From an uncultured Fretibacterium sp. (GTDB lineage Bacteria; Synergistota; Synergistia; Synergistales; Aminobacteriaceae): DNA of 64,000 nt. This document shows positions 50,904 to 59,734 of the stretch, one piece after another. The translations under genes and the position numbers were made by a program. Where the stretch lies: positions 11,557-75,556 of the forward strand of contig NZ_CAUUWA010000002.1 of assembly GCF_963548695.1 (NCBI RefSeq), given 5' to 3'. Position 1 is the first letter of the stretch. Every line of letters begins with the position of its first letter. Below the pieces are notes generated by a model. The model was not told where the DNA came from, made no database searches, and saw only the letters and a list, made by a program, of their open reading frames with translations.

Positions 50904-51697
50904 GTCAGCCTCCGGGCCGAACGGAAGCACGCCCGCATCGAGGCCGTCAGCAGCAGGTCGCTCAGCCGTCCCATCACGGCGATGACGACGATCCCCACGA
51001 TGATGATGTCCACCCGGCCCAGCATTCTGGCGTCCATGATGACCGCTCCCAGTCCGTTGGGGACCCCGGTGAGCTCCCCGAGGACCAGATAGGCCCAGGA
51101 GGTCCCCAGCCCCAGCCTCAGCCCGGCCAGGATCTGAGGCATGGCCGCCGGCATCAGGATCGTCCAGACACTCCGCAGGGGCCCGACGCCCATCATCGCC
51201 CCGGCCTGGCTCAGGATGGGATCGACACAGCGCACACCACTCGCCGTGTTGAGGTATATGGGAAAGAACGCCGCCAGGGCGATCAGGAACACCGTCGTCC
51301 CCAGCCCGATGCCGAACCACGCCATGGCCAGGGGCAGCCAACTGATCCCCGGAACCGCACGGACCCCGTCGATGGTCGTGCCCAGAAGGCTTTGTACCGT
51401 CGGGCTGCGCCCCGAGAGGACCCCCAGGGGTACGCCCAGGAGCACGGCGGCGGCGAACCCCATGGAGACCCTCGCCAGGCTCGCCGCGGCGTCGATGGAG
51501 AAGCGTCCCGCGTAGGGGGCGCTCCCCGCCTGCCCGAAGAGATAAAGGGAGAAGGAGCCGGCAATCCTCCCCGGCTCCGGGAGGAGATACCCCGGCATCC
51601 AGCCCGTTGCGCCGGCAAGGCCCCACGCCGCCAACAGCACGGCCGGCAGCAGCCAGGGCAGCAGGCGGAGGACGACGGGGGCCGAGCCCTTCCTCAA
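50900..51697 (-). CDS. TauC/SsuC-like ABC permease
   Basis: 265 residues, about six spans. SLARVSMGFAAAVLLGVPLGVLSG, VRAVPGISWLPLAMAWFGIGLG and AGAMMGVGPLRSVWTILMPAAMPQILAGLRLGLG are typical. The start overlaps the end of the binding-protein gene. Confidence 0.87.
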   Translation of the reverse strand: MRKGSAPVVLRLLPWLLPAVLLAAWGLAGATGWMPGYLLPEPGRIAGSFSLYLFGQAGSAPYAGRFSIDAAASLARVSMGFAAAVLLGVPLGVLSGRSPTVQSLLGTTIDGVRAVPGISWLPLAMAWFGIGLGTTVFLIALAAFFPIYLNTASGVRCVDPILSQAGAMMGVGPLRSVWTILMPAAMPQILAGLRLGLGTSWAYLVLGELTGVPNGLGAVIMDARMLGRVDIIIVGIVVIAVMGRLSDLLLTASMRACFRSARRLT

Positions 51698-52692
51698 AGC
51701 CCCAGCTCCTCCCTCACCTTTTTGACGAAGCTCAGGTCGAAGAGCGTGTCGTAGTCCGGCTGGCGGTCGATTACCTTCAGGGCCTCCATCCGCGCCCCAA
51801 GGGCCTTGGCCCTCTCCACGAAGTTCTCGTCGATGAGCCAGGCCAATTCGATGTTCTCCGCCGCCAGGTCCAAAATCGCACGCTCCGTGCCGAACGATAC
51901 CGCCTTGTCCAGCCAGGCGTCGGGGTTCTTCTGCAAAAACAGCGTGGCCTTGACATGGGCGCGCACCAGCTCCAGAACCCGCTCGGGGTGCTTCTCAACG
52001 TTCTCCCGCGTCGTCAGCATCCCCGCGTTGATGGTCCCCACGCTGTCCTCATAATAGGGGTAGGCGAGAATACGGCCGTACCCCTCGCGAACCGCCAGGG
52101 TGGGGAACGGCTCCCCGGAGAGGAAGGCGTCGATCGACCCGCGGGACAGGGCCGTGCCCATGTCGAAGAAGTCCACGCGCATCAGCTCGACGTCCGTATC
52201 CGGGGAGAGCCCGCTGCGCGTCAGCGCCTCCCGGAGCAGGATCTCGTGCATCGTCCCCGGCACATAGCCGATCCGCCTGCCCTTCAGGTCGGCAACGCTC
52301 TTCACCGGTCCGTCCTTGGCGACGACGAGGGCCGAGCACTTGTTGCACAGCGCGGCCACGAGCACCACCGGCTGTCCCTGAGACGCGGAGTGGATGGCGT
52401 GGGCCAGGGTCGTGCCGCACATCTCCAGGCTCCCCGCCAGAAGCGCGGTCTTCTGGTCCGCCGGGTTGGTGAAGGACAGGACCTCGGCCCCCCCGGGGAG
52501 ATAATCCTGGTAGAAGAACGGGGCGATGGTCTGCGCCGTCTTCCACGTCCCCACCCGGAACCCCTCGGCCGCCCAAGTGGGGACGGACCATGCCGTCAGG
52601 GTCAAAACAACTGCTAAAGACCACAGAAAATTCTTCAACGAAAACTTCCTACTCAACGAAAACTTCCCACTCAACAAAAATATCCTGCTCAA
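51694..52692 (-). CDS. TauA/NMT1-like substrate-binding protein with CNKC motif
   Basis: About 332 residues if translation begins at TTG 52692, which has AGGAGG 9 nt upstream; TTGs at 52674, 52656 and 52638 repeat the geometry every 18 nt. The signal peptide ends at FLWSLAVVLTLTAWSVPTWAA. Mature part: GTWKTAQTIAPFFYQDYLPGG, SLEMCGTTLAHAIHSA, and AALCNKCSALVVAKDGPV. The CxxC near the ligand cleft is unusual for TauA relatives and suggests binding of a thiophilic ligand. The frame is open upstream into the radical SAM gene. Confidence 0.78.
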   Translation of the reverse strand: MSRIFLLSGKFSLSRKFSLKNFLWSLAVVLTLTAWSVPTWAAEGFRVGTWKTAQTIAPFFYQDYLPGGAEVLSFTNPADQKTALLAGSLEMCGTTLAHAIHSASQGQPVVLVAALCNKCSALVVAKDGPVKSVADLKGRRIGYVPGTMHEILLREALTRSGLSPDTDVELMRVDFFDMGTALSRGSIDAFLSGEPFPTLAVREGYGRILAYPYYEDSVGTINAGMLTTRENVEKHPERVLELVRAHVKATLFLQKNPDAWLDKAVSFGTERAILDLAAENIELAWLIDENFVERAKALGARMEALKVIDRQPDYDTLFDLSFVKKVREELGL

Positions 52693-53820
52693 CGAAAACT
52701 TCCTCCTTGCAAATAAAACGTCTCGGGGCGTAGCCCCCAACCCCACCCACGGAACAAATACCCAGGGGGCCCCGGCAAAAAAAAAAACCCGGATGCTTAC
52801 ACAACAAAAAACCCAACAATAGGGAAAGCAGTTCGACGGCAGGTCCGGGTTCCAGCCCATCTCCCGCTGCATGGCCCTGCAGCGCTCCACGGTGCTGCCC
52901 CTCCCCTTGCCCGTGTCCGCCTCCCCGTCCCTGGGGCTCGACCCCACCTCCGGGAAAAAGAGGTTCGCACCGGCCGCAAGGGAAATGGCATTGGGCTCGT
53001 GAGTGCAGTGCGCCCTGGGCCCCGTCCCCATCACCAGCCGCGAGACCGCCACCATGCGCGCCATCTCCCGTTCGGTGATCATCCCATAGGGCTCCATCGG
53101 GGACCCCGGAAAATTGATGCGCCGCATCACGCCGCTGAAGGTCGCGCCGTATTTCCGAGCCAGAAGCATGAGGTCCGCAATCTCCTCCACGGAATGCTCC
53201 GGCCCGACGGGCTCGATGCAGTTCATCCATTTCAGCCCCACGTCCTTCAGCACCCGGATGGTCCGGATGCGGCGTTGGGGATCCAGGGGCGTCACACGCC
53301 CCTCGCCGAGCCGGACGGCGTGGTAGGCCCCCACGAACCCAGCCTCCAGAAGGGCCTCTCCCTCGGCGTGGCTGATGTCCCGGGTATTCGCGACCAGGGG
53401 GACCGACACGTTCCGCTTCAGGAGGCGACCGATCTCCAGCAGGCGCTCGAAGGAAAAATCCCCCGTGGTCATGATGTTCAGCGCATCGGCCCCAAGCGAT
53501 TCCCCGTACCGGGCCCATTCCAGCACCTGTTCGTCGGGGAACTCCACGGCCTCCTTGAATATCCCGGCCCGCTTCGTCAGGGAACAGAACAGACAGTTCA
53601 GGGGACAGGGCGCCGCGTTCACCCCGATGTGGAAGTGGTTCTCCGCCTTGTCCCCGAACTGGGCCCGCGAGAGCTCCTCCGCCGCCTGCATGAGGGCGGC
53701 AACCTCCCGGGACCCCAGGGGAAGGGACAGGAGCGCGACGGCCTGGCCGTGTTCCAGCCCCTCCCCGTCGGCCCCCCGACGCAGGATGTCGGCAATTTCA
53801 GGTTCGATTCTCCAGCTCAT
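51694..53820 (-). CDS. BioB-like radical SAM protein reading through into the binding-protein gene
   Basis: The uninterrupted frame has 708 codons. Residues 1-335 are a radical SAM protein of the biotin-synthase type: CPLNCLFC at C72, C76 and C79 binds the [4Fe-4S]; then MTTGDFSFERLLEIGRLL, MNCIEPVGPEHSVEEIADL and GMITEREMARMVAVSRL. The homology ends near GWNPDLPSNCFPYC at about 52820. No stop follows; about 40 junk-like residues (from an 11-A tract and GC-rich spacer) lead into the signal peptide of the binding protein. A lost stop or a slippage-controlled fusion are both possible; a functional split into two proteins is more likely. Confidence 0.72.
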   Translation of the reverse strand: MSWRIEPEIADILRRGADGEGLEHGQAVALLSLPLGSREVAALMQAAEELSRAQFGDKAENHFHIGVNAAPCPLNCLFCSLTKRAGIFKEAVEFPDEQVLEWARYGESLGADALNIMTTGDFSFERLLEIGRLLKRNVSVPLVANTRDISHAEGEALLEAGFVGAYHAVRLGEGRVTPLDPQRRIRTIRVLKDVGLKWMNCIEPVGPEHSVEEIADLMLLARKYGATFSGVMRRINFPGSPMEPYGMITEREMARMVAVSRLVMGTGPRAHCTHEPNAISLAAGANLFFPEVGSSPRDGEADTGKGRGSTVERCRAMQREMGWNPDLPSNCFPYCWVFCCVSIRVFFFAGAPWVFVPWVGLGATPRDVLFARRKFSLSRIFLLSGKFSLSRKFSLKNFLWSLAVVLTLTAWSVPTWAAEGFRVGTWKTAQTIAPFFYQDYLPGGAEVLSFTNPADQKTALLAGSLEMCGTTLAHAIHSASQGQPVVLVAALCNKCSALVVAKDGPVKSVADLKGRRIGYVPGTMHEILLREALTRSGLSPDTDVELMRVDFFDMGTALSRGSIDAFLSGEPFPTLAVREGYGRILAYPYYEDSVGTINAGMLTTRENVEKHPERVLELVRAHVKATLFLQKNPDAWLDKAVSFGTERAILDLAAENIELAWLIDENFVERAKALGARMEALKVIDRQPDYDTLFDLSFVKKVREELGL
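52636..52710 (-). repeat. Four 18-nt tandem repeats of a ribosome site plus TTG
   Basis: Units AGGAAGTTTTCGTTGAGC-like recur four times with small changes (encoding RKFSLS, RIFLLS, GKFSLS, RKFSLK). Each holds an AGGA-type site and a TTG at fixed spacing. Confidence 0.8.
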
Positions 53821-53832
53821 GAGGAACCGGCG

Positions 53833-55257
53833 TCACCTGGCGGCGGGGGCAAAGAACGACTCAGGGCTCCGCTCCGGGGCATCGTCGGGCAGGCCCTTCG
53901 GCTTGCGCGGGCTGTCCGGAACCTTGTGCCACTCGTACCAGCCGCCATCGTAGACCCTGATGTCCGGCCACCCCATGGCCCAAGCATAGAAATACGTCTC
54001 GCTGGCGCGCCATCCGGTCCCGCAGTGGAACGAGACGACCTTGTCCGGAACGATCCCCCATCTCCGCCATCGGGCGGCCATGAGGTCCGCGTTGAACATC
54101 GTGTTGTCCAGGTTGCGATAGTCCTCCATGGCATAGGGGTTCGAGCCGGCGTAGCCGAAACGGGAATTGGCGACGTCGCCCGCCTCGCCGATATAGGTGT
54201 AGCCGCTCTTGCCACAGAGATACTCGTCCCAGCTCCGGATGGAGGCGATGACCGCCTTCGGGTCGGACACCAGCTTCAGCTCCTCGTCGTAGTCGATGAT
54301 GATCTGGGGATTCTGGGGAATCTTCGCCCCGAATTCCTTCGAGGGACCCCAGGGGACCTCGCCAGGCTCGAGAGGACGTCCCTCGGCCTCCCAGAGGGGC
54401 CTGCCCCCGTTCAGGAAGCGCACATCCTTCACCCCCGCGTAGCGCAGGATCAGTCCGCAGCGATAGGCCGCGGTCGTCGCGACCTCGGAGCCGTAAAGGA
54501 CGACGGTCGTGTCCGCCGTGATCCCAAGGGACTCCAGCTTCTGCCGGATGACCTCGTCCGAGGGGCGATTCCACAGGCGAAGTTGCTCTCCGTGGGGCAG
54601 CGCCTCGATCTCCGACACGGTCCTCGGGCCCCGGACATGGTTGAGCGAGTCGTCCAACGCGACGGCGCCGGGGATGTGTCCTTTGAGGTAAGCGTCTTTC
54701 CCCTTGTCGTTCAGATAGATCTCGACGATTTTGAAGTCTCCGCCCTTGAAGGTCGGAGGATTTTTCCCCGCCGCAAGCTCCTCCACCCATCGGGGATGGA
54801 CCAGGAGCTCGTAATGCTCCAGGCGCTCGGTGGGAAGCCCGGCATCCGTCCAGGCCCGATATCCCCCCTCCAGCACCGCGAGGTCCTCGAATCCCAGCCC
54901 GGCATACCGATCGACGATCGAGGGCTCCAACGAGCCATTGCCGTACAGGACGGTCTTGACATTCTTCTTCAGGCCCCGGCGGGTCAGCTCGGTGTCGAGG
55001 GTAGCGGGCTTCACGCCAAGGCTCAGCCACGAGGCGGGGAAGTCCATCGCACCGGCGATATGGCCGCCCGGCCCCTCCTCGGAGTCCCAGCCGATGAACT
55101 GGTACTCCTCCCGTACATCGACGAACTGTACGGCTCCGCCCCGCAGCCTGTCCGCGTCCTGGACCGGGATCGAGGGCGCCGCGCCCCACGCCATCCCGCA
55201 GGCCGCCCAAAACAAGCACAGCCATAACGGAATCAGGTACCTCATCTTCGTCCTCAT
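53833..55257 (-). CDS. Exported triple-domain rhodanese
   Basis: 474 residues from ATG 55257 (GGAGGAG 9 nt upstream). Signal peptide MRYLIPLWLCLFWAACGMAWG. Three rhodanese repeats: the first with VLYGNGSLEP and second with VVLYGSEVATT lack the catalytic Cys; the third has FHCGTGWRASET with Cys. It is related to the protein at 2493-3635 (same CGTGW loop). Ends 13 nt before the radical SAM gene. Probably a periplasmic sulfur (or selenium) transfer enzyme feeding or detoxifying the importer substrate. Confidence 0.85.
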   Translation of the reverse strand: MRTKMRYLIPLWLCLFWAACGMAWGAAPSIPVQDADRLRGGAVQFVDVREEYQFIGWDSEEGPGGHIAGAMDFPASWLSLGVKPATLDTELTRRGLKKNVKTVLYGNGSLEPSIVDRYAGLGFEDLAVLEGGYRAWTDAGLPTERLEHYELLVHPRWVEELAAGKNPPTFKGGDFKIVEIYLNDKGKDAYLKGHIPGAVALDDSLNHVRGPRTVSEIEALPHGEQLRLWNRPSDEVIRQKLESLGITADTTVVLYGSEVATTAAYRCGLILRYAGVKDVRFLNGGRPLWEAEGRPLEPGEVPWGPSKEFGAKIPQNPQIIIDYDEELKLVSDPKAVIASIRSWDEYLCGKSGYTYIGEAGDVANSRFGYAGSNPYAMEDYRNLDNTMFNADLMAARWRRWGIVPDKVVSFHCGTGWRASETYFYAWAMGWPDIRVYDGGWYEWHKVPDSPRKPKGLPDDAPERSPESFFAPAAR

Positions 55258-55297
55258 TCTTACACGCTCCTCCATTCTCATACGCTTGCGCTTCTCC

Positions 55298-55840
55298 TCA
55301 TACGCTCTTTCCGCGACGGACCCCAAGAGCCAGGATGTAGCCCAGAAAACAGGAAAACAAGTATTTTTGCAGGACATAAAGGCTTTCGCGCCTGAAAAAC
55401 ACGGCGTATTCCCTGCCGAACCATTCGGCAAATCCGAGCTCCGTCCCGAAGCCTCCCCAAAAATACGCGAGGACGAAGGTAACCGGCGGCACCACGACGG
55501 CGCCTACGAGGGACGCCGCGACGGGGACGCCCCACCCCCATCGCCGCCGTCCGATCCATCCGACCGCAAACGCCTCGATCGCCCTCACGGCGAGTACATA
55601 CCCGACAGGTCCTCCGCCGCCCGTTGCGTAATGGAGCAGTACGTTCGTCCCCAGGGCGAACAGCCCTCCGTAGACGGGCCCCAGGGCGAAGGCGACGAAG
55701 GCCGTCCCGACGAGGTTCGAGGATACGAACCTGGAGACGGAAAAGAACATGGGCGCGACGACGGTCGCCGCCTCCATCAAAAATCCGGCCGCAACGACGA
55801 AAATTCCATGCGCCGCGCTGCGCATTCCTCCCGAACTCAT
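55298..55840 (-). CDS. ECF-type substrate-specific membrane component-like protein
   Basis: 180 residues, about five spans: FVVAAGFLMEAATVVAPMFF, LVGTAFVAFALGPVYGGLFALGTNVL, GGGGPVGYVLAVRAIEAFAVGWIG, VAASLVGAVVVPPVTFVLAYFWGG. The FALGPVYGGLFAL and A-rich pattern fit ECF S components such as those for vitamins; no EcfA/T genes are near, so it would use a shared module. GGAGGAG 7 nt before the ATG. Confidence 0.65.
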   Translation of the reverse strand: MSSGGMRSAAHGIFVVAAGFLMEAATVVAPMFFSVSRFVSSNLVGTAFVAFALGPVYGGLFALGTNVLLHYATGGGGPVGYVLAVRAIEAFAVGWIGRRRWGWGVPVAASLVGAVVVPPVTFVLAYFWGGFGTELGFAEWFGREYAVFFRRESLYVLQKYLFSCFLGYILALGVRRGKSV

Positions 55841-55950
55841 CTTCGCACTCCTCCGTCCTTCACGTGCAGAATCGCTAGTTTAAGGACCTGGAGGACAAAG
55901 GCCAGCGCCGTTACCCCCAAGAAGACGGGCCAAACCAGAAGCGCTTTCAG
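55837..55950 (-). CDS. Short single-span membrane frame coupled to the ECF-like gene
   Basis: Frame KALLVWPVFLGVTALAFVLQV..., about 38 codons, one hydrophobic segment, stop inside the next ATG (ATGA). No ATG/GTG/TTG is available near its 5' end; the apparent beginning is at the stop of the truncated rhodanese, so the two may be one gene broken by a frameshift. Confidence 0.35.
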   Translation of the reverse strand: MKALLVWPVFLGVTALAFVLQVLKLAILHVKDGGVRR

Positions 55951-56207
55951 AGAGCCTTTTCGTCATAGCCGCAGGTCAGGAACGTGTAAGCGAAGTCCGT
56001 CGCCCCCTTGATGTGCCCGCCCCGGGAAAGGCCGTCCAGCGCCCACCCGTTGAAGATATCGGGGTGATGGGCGTCCACCAGAACCCCGTCCCCCTTCCCG
56101 ACGAGCGCGGCGACATCCTCCGTGGAGGCCGTCGGGAAATCCGCGCCCCAGCAGACGGCGGGCAGCATCAAGGATGCAAGGCACGCAAAGCAAAGAATTT
56201 TTCTCAC
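55947..56207 (-). pseudogene. Truncated exported rhodanese
   Basis: 86 residues from GTG 56207: signal peptide ILCFACLASLMLPAVCWG, then STEDVAALVGKGDGVLVDAHHPD and GHIKGATDFAYTFL, the first half of a rhodanese. It stops before any active-site Cys loop. The region 56208-56462 upstream shows no gene. Confidence 0.65.
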
Positions 56208-56462
56208 GGTCTCTTGGTCTCTTCCTCATCTTTCCGACGACAAAGTCGTCCTCTTCGTTTCAATCCCGCTGCGAGGCCGGGGCGCAACACGGAACAGACT
56301 TGAGTCGAACACCGACGGTGACCTCGACCGTGCCGTCACTGCCAACCTCTTCACGGCAAGGTTCCAGGTCCCGCGGACATACCCCATCCCCTCCTTGCGG
56401 CGGTCGCCTGAAAAGACAGTGCAGGGGGTGGGTGGGCCCCATCCCCCGCTTCTGTGATCAGG

Positions 56463-56933
56463 CTACTCGTGGCCTTCCGGCTCCAGTTTGTTGGCCGGAT
56501 CCTTGCTCCAATCGATGACGCTTCCCTTGTAGTTCTTCACCTTGGCAGCGTCGAAGCCGAAGTCCTCCACCAGCGCCTCGGCGAACTGGCCGCTCTGCTT
56601 CCCGCTGTTGCAGTAAACGATGATCTCGGCATCCTTGACGATTCCGGCCTTCTCCAGGGCCTCCGCGGCCCCCTCCGCCTTCAGGTTCGCCAGGGGGAAG
56701 TTGATGGCCCCGGCGATGTGCCCGCCCGGGATCCCCTCGCGCGGCGACTTTCCGTTATAGATGTCCTCCGTGCGGACGTCCACCAGCACGAACCCCGGCT
56801 GTCCAACCTTCTCCTTCACATAGGCCTGGTCGACGGCATCGATATTCGGACCGAAGAAGAGGGACGCCTGCGCCGACACCGCAAGGCACAGCACGAACAA
56901 TACCGCAAACAACGACCTGCTCCACTTTCTCAT
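56463..56933 (-). CDS. Exported single-domain rhodanese
   Basis: 156 residues from ATG 56933 with GGGAGAG 9 nt upstream. Signal peptide SLFAVLFVLCLAVSAQA. Rhodanese blocks: FVLVDVRTEDIYNG, PGGHIAGAINFPL, and active loop IIVYCNSGKQSGQFAE with catalytic Cys. First gene of the minus-strand rhodanese-radical SAM-importer operon. Confidence 0.85.
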   Translation of the reverse strand: MRKWSRSLFAVLFVLCLAVSAQASLFFGPNIDAVDQAYVKEKVGQPGFVLVDVRTEDIYNGKSPREGIPGGHIAGAINFPLANLKAEGAAEALEKAGIVKDAEIIVYCNSGKQSGQFAEALVEDFGFDAAKVKNYKGSVIDWSKDPANKLEPEGHE

Positions 56934-57297
56934 CACTGACCACTCTCCCTGAAAAACAGATACGATCATCCAAACGGCGCGAACACGCCGCCAACAGCCC
57001 CCGACGAAAGGGGACACACGCTCGAAGGACACAACGACATGAGGGGGTGCAAAGGCCCTCATGCTTGACTATGGTCCAAAACGGAGTTTCACGTTCAGCC
57101 GGCAAAAACGCGGCGGATACGGCGACGTTCGGGGCAAAGCGCCCAAGCCGCCGGGGCCTTCAAGGATCAGCGGATCAAAGGCTTCGGAGGACCCCAGGGC
57201 GGAGGCACACGTTCCGGACGAACGAAATGACGGACATATCGTTAAGAATGCAGCCCGTGCAAAGCGCCGCGCCGCGTCATGTGAATGCCGACGTCAT
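56934..57297 (-). promoter_or_regulatory. Leader of the rhodanese operon with MTSAFT peptide
   Basis: AAAGGGG precedes MTSAFT-stop(UGA) at 57297-57277; TGCACGGGCTGCA (57261-57249) follows 15 nt later. Same Phe-Thr-UGA plus hairpin arrangement as in the sao leader. No clear -35/-10 pair and no poly-U terminator found. Confidence 0.55.
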
Positions 57298-57699
57298 GTC
57301 TCGTTCGCCCCTTTCTCCGCCCGACCGGCAAAAATACGGAAGGTTAACGGAAGGATACTTTCCTGGCGGAGAGGCTCCGCCCTGCGGAAAGTATAACAGA
57401 GATTCACGGAACGGAAAATCGGTGAAATCCCCACGGATTTTGCCCCACGAACAATATGGGAGAGGGAAAAGTTCTCGGAGAGGGGGAATTGCATTGTAGA
57501 GAAGGGATTGTCGGGAATGCGGTGTTCTATTCCCGAACCGGTAACGATACGTTACAATTCCGATATGCACAGGTTTGAGCGGGAGAGCGGATGTTGTATT
57601 TCTGACGCAGACAGCCGACGGAAATCGTCATCCATCTCCTCGGCCATCCGAAACGTCAACGCATTGCGTGATTTTTACAGGAACGGAGGTATTGTACCC
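57298..57699. other. Divergent intergenic region with a long hairpin
   Basis: 57355-57394 forms a strong stem-loop: ACTTTCC and GGCGGAG pair with CTCCGCC and GGAAAGT. No gene is supported from 57298 to 57699. GGAGGT at 57685 serves the ATPase start. Confidence 0.5.
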
Positions 57700-58716
57700 A
57701 TGCTGGACGGCATCGGACTCGAAAATTTCGGCCCAATTTCCCATCTGGAATGGATGGGACTCGGCCCCATAAATCTGGTGATCGGAGGCAATGACTCCGG
57801 AAAGACCTTTCTTTTGAAAGTCCTGTACAGTGCCATGCGGACGATCGAAGAATACAAACGTGGCGACGACCGGAGAACGGAGGCGGAGATCCTTGTGGAA
57901 AAGCTTTATGGGACCTTCCAGCCGGACAAGATCGGCGATCTGGTTGCAAAGGGAGCCGCATCCTTGTCCTGTGCCGTGCGGTTCAACGACGAGTATTTCT
58001 CCTACAGCTTCGGCAGGGATACGACCAAGCAGATTACCTCGTTGAAAAATGGAATTCCTCCCAGGTCGAGCAACTCCATCTTCCTTCCGGCAAAGGAAAT
58101 TCTGTCCCTGCAACAGATCATCCTGAAGTCCCGAGAACAGGACAAGCTGTTCGGTTTTGACGACACCTATCTGGACCTCGCCAGGGCGCTGCGCCAATCC
58201 ACTCAAAAGGGAAGAAATTATCCCGAATTCGCCGTCTCGCGCCAAAACCTGGAGCACATCCTCGGCGGCCGCATCGAGTACGACGAGGCCTCGGGGCGTT
58301 GGCAGTTCAGAAAAGGAAGCCAGAGGTTCTCCATTGGAGTGACAGCGGAGGGAATCAAGAAAATTGCCATTCTCGATACGCTGCTTGGCAATCGTTATCT
58401 CGACCTTGACGCAATCGTCTTTTTCGATGAGCCGGAGTCCGCCTTACATCCCTCGGCGATTTCCGCACTCCTCGACATCGTGGCGACTTTGGCAAGCCGT
58501 GGAATCCAGTTCTTTATGGCCAGCCATTCCTATTTCGTCATCAAGAAGCTCTTTCTGATCGCCCAGGAACGAAAGCCGTCCATCCCCGTGCTCTCGGCAC
58601 AGGCTGACGACGGGCATTGGGTGGCGGACGATCTCGCAAACGGGATGCCGGACAATGCGATCATCGACGAATCGATCCGGCTTTACGAAGAAGAAGTGGA
58701 TATGGCGCTCCGATGA
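57700..58716 (+). CDS. OLD/AAA_21-type ATPase
   Basis: 338 residues from ATG 57700 with GGAGGT 9 nt upstream. FGPISHLEWMGLGPINLVIGGNDSGKTFLLKVL is the N-terminal beta-strand plus Walker A; FLPAKEILSLQQI is a typical middle; Walker B AIVFFDEPESALHPSAISALL and MASHSYFVIKKL with the switch His follow. Such orphan SMC-like ATPases usually pair with a nuclease in defence or toxin systems. No full nuclease domain is fused here. The adjacent Rpn fragment could be a remnant partner. Confidence 0.82.
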   Translation: MLDGIGLENFGPISHLEWMGLGPINLVIGGNDSGKTFLLKVLYSAMRTIEEYKRGDDRRTEAEILVEKLYGTFQPDKIGDLVAKGAASLSCAVRFNDEYFSYSFGRDTTKQITSLKNGIPPRSSNSIFLPAKEILSLQQIILKSREQDKLFGFDDTYLDLARALRQSTQKGRNYPEFAVSRQNLEHILGGRIEYDEASGRWQFRKGSQRFSIGVTAEGIKKIAILDTLLGNRYLDLDAIVFFDEPESALHPSAISALLDIVATLASRGIQFFMASHSYFVIKKLFLIAQERKPSIPVLSAQADDGHWVADDLANGMPDNAIIDESIRLYEEEVDMALR

Positions 58717-59524
58717 CTCCCGAGACCATTTGAAGGATGTCACCATCGGAAACATCCTGACGGACGGCATCTACAACGACCTGAGCTTCATCGTCGGCAA
58801 CAGGCTGATGGTCCTCGTGGAAGCCCAGAGCACCTGGAGCGTGAATATTGTCATCCGCACCCTGCTGTACTTTGTGCAGGTCTTGAAGGACTACTTGGAC
58901 GATATAGAGGCAGACCTGTACCACAGCGCCGTCGTGGCTGTGCCAAGGCCGGAGTTTTACGTTATCTACACCGGGGAGAGAGGCACGAAACCAGACAGGC
59001 TGTTGTGGTCAAGGGATTTGTTCCAGGGCGATCCGGGCGATCTTGAACTGGGTGTCAAGGCGTTGTACGGCAACGGGAAGGACGACATCATCAGTCAATA
59101 CGTGGCATTCTGCAAGGTTTTCAACCAGCAGCGGGAACTTTACGGGTTGACGAAGAAGGCGCTGACGGAGACCATACGCATCTGCAAGGATGGAAACGTG
59201 CTGAAGGAATATCTTGAGAGCCGCGAAAAGGAGGTCATGAACATCATGACGTTGTTGTTTGACCAGGAGACGGTTACGCTAAGGCGCGAAAAGAGGATTG
59301 GCAGGGAAAACCGCGCTGAGGGTAATATGCAGGGGGCCATTGAGATGTGCCGTGAATATGGAGCTTCATTCGATGAGGCAGTCACAAAAATCGCCCGAAA
59401 GTTCAACCTCTCCAGGGACGATGCCCGGGCGGAAGTGGAACGCTACTGGAATGCCGATATAACCGCACCAGCAAATTGTCAGAACCTGGAACTTCGCTCC
59501 AACTTCCGTCATCGTCCTCAATGA
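58655..59524 (+). pseudogene. N-terminally truncated Rpn-family PD-(D/E)XK nuclease
   Basis: Homology begins about residue 27 at DVTIGNILTDGIYNDLSFIVGNRLMVLVEAQST, which holds the D, E and Q of the nuclease core. It continues through RTLLYFVQVL, VVAVPRPEFYVIYTGERG and the C-terminal helical tail FNLSRDDARAEVERYW. The usual first 40 or so residues are absent; the frame instead overlaps the end of the ATPase gene. Recombination-promoting nucleases of this type help horizontal transfer. From 59525 to 59734 nothing was recognised. Confidence 0.65.
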
Positions 59525-59734
59525 CGAGCTTTCCGTAAAACACCATCTGCTACCCCGAACCTGAGGAGGCAAGCCCAAGGGGGCATGCGGCGGAGGTCGG
59601 GACCAAACGTCTCCGCCCTCGAGGAGCTTCCGAACGGCAAGGCGGTACACACCAGGAGGCACAGGAGGGATGAAGGGGAACCGCACCGCGGACCGGCTCG
59701 GCCTCCCTTCATCCTCCCCGTCCTCTCCCGCCCG

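Noticed and set aside
57047..57499. Plus-strand 150-codon frame upstream of the OLD-type ATPase
   Set aside because: No ribosome site, no domain, and it crosses the minus-strand leader and a strong hairpin.
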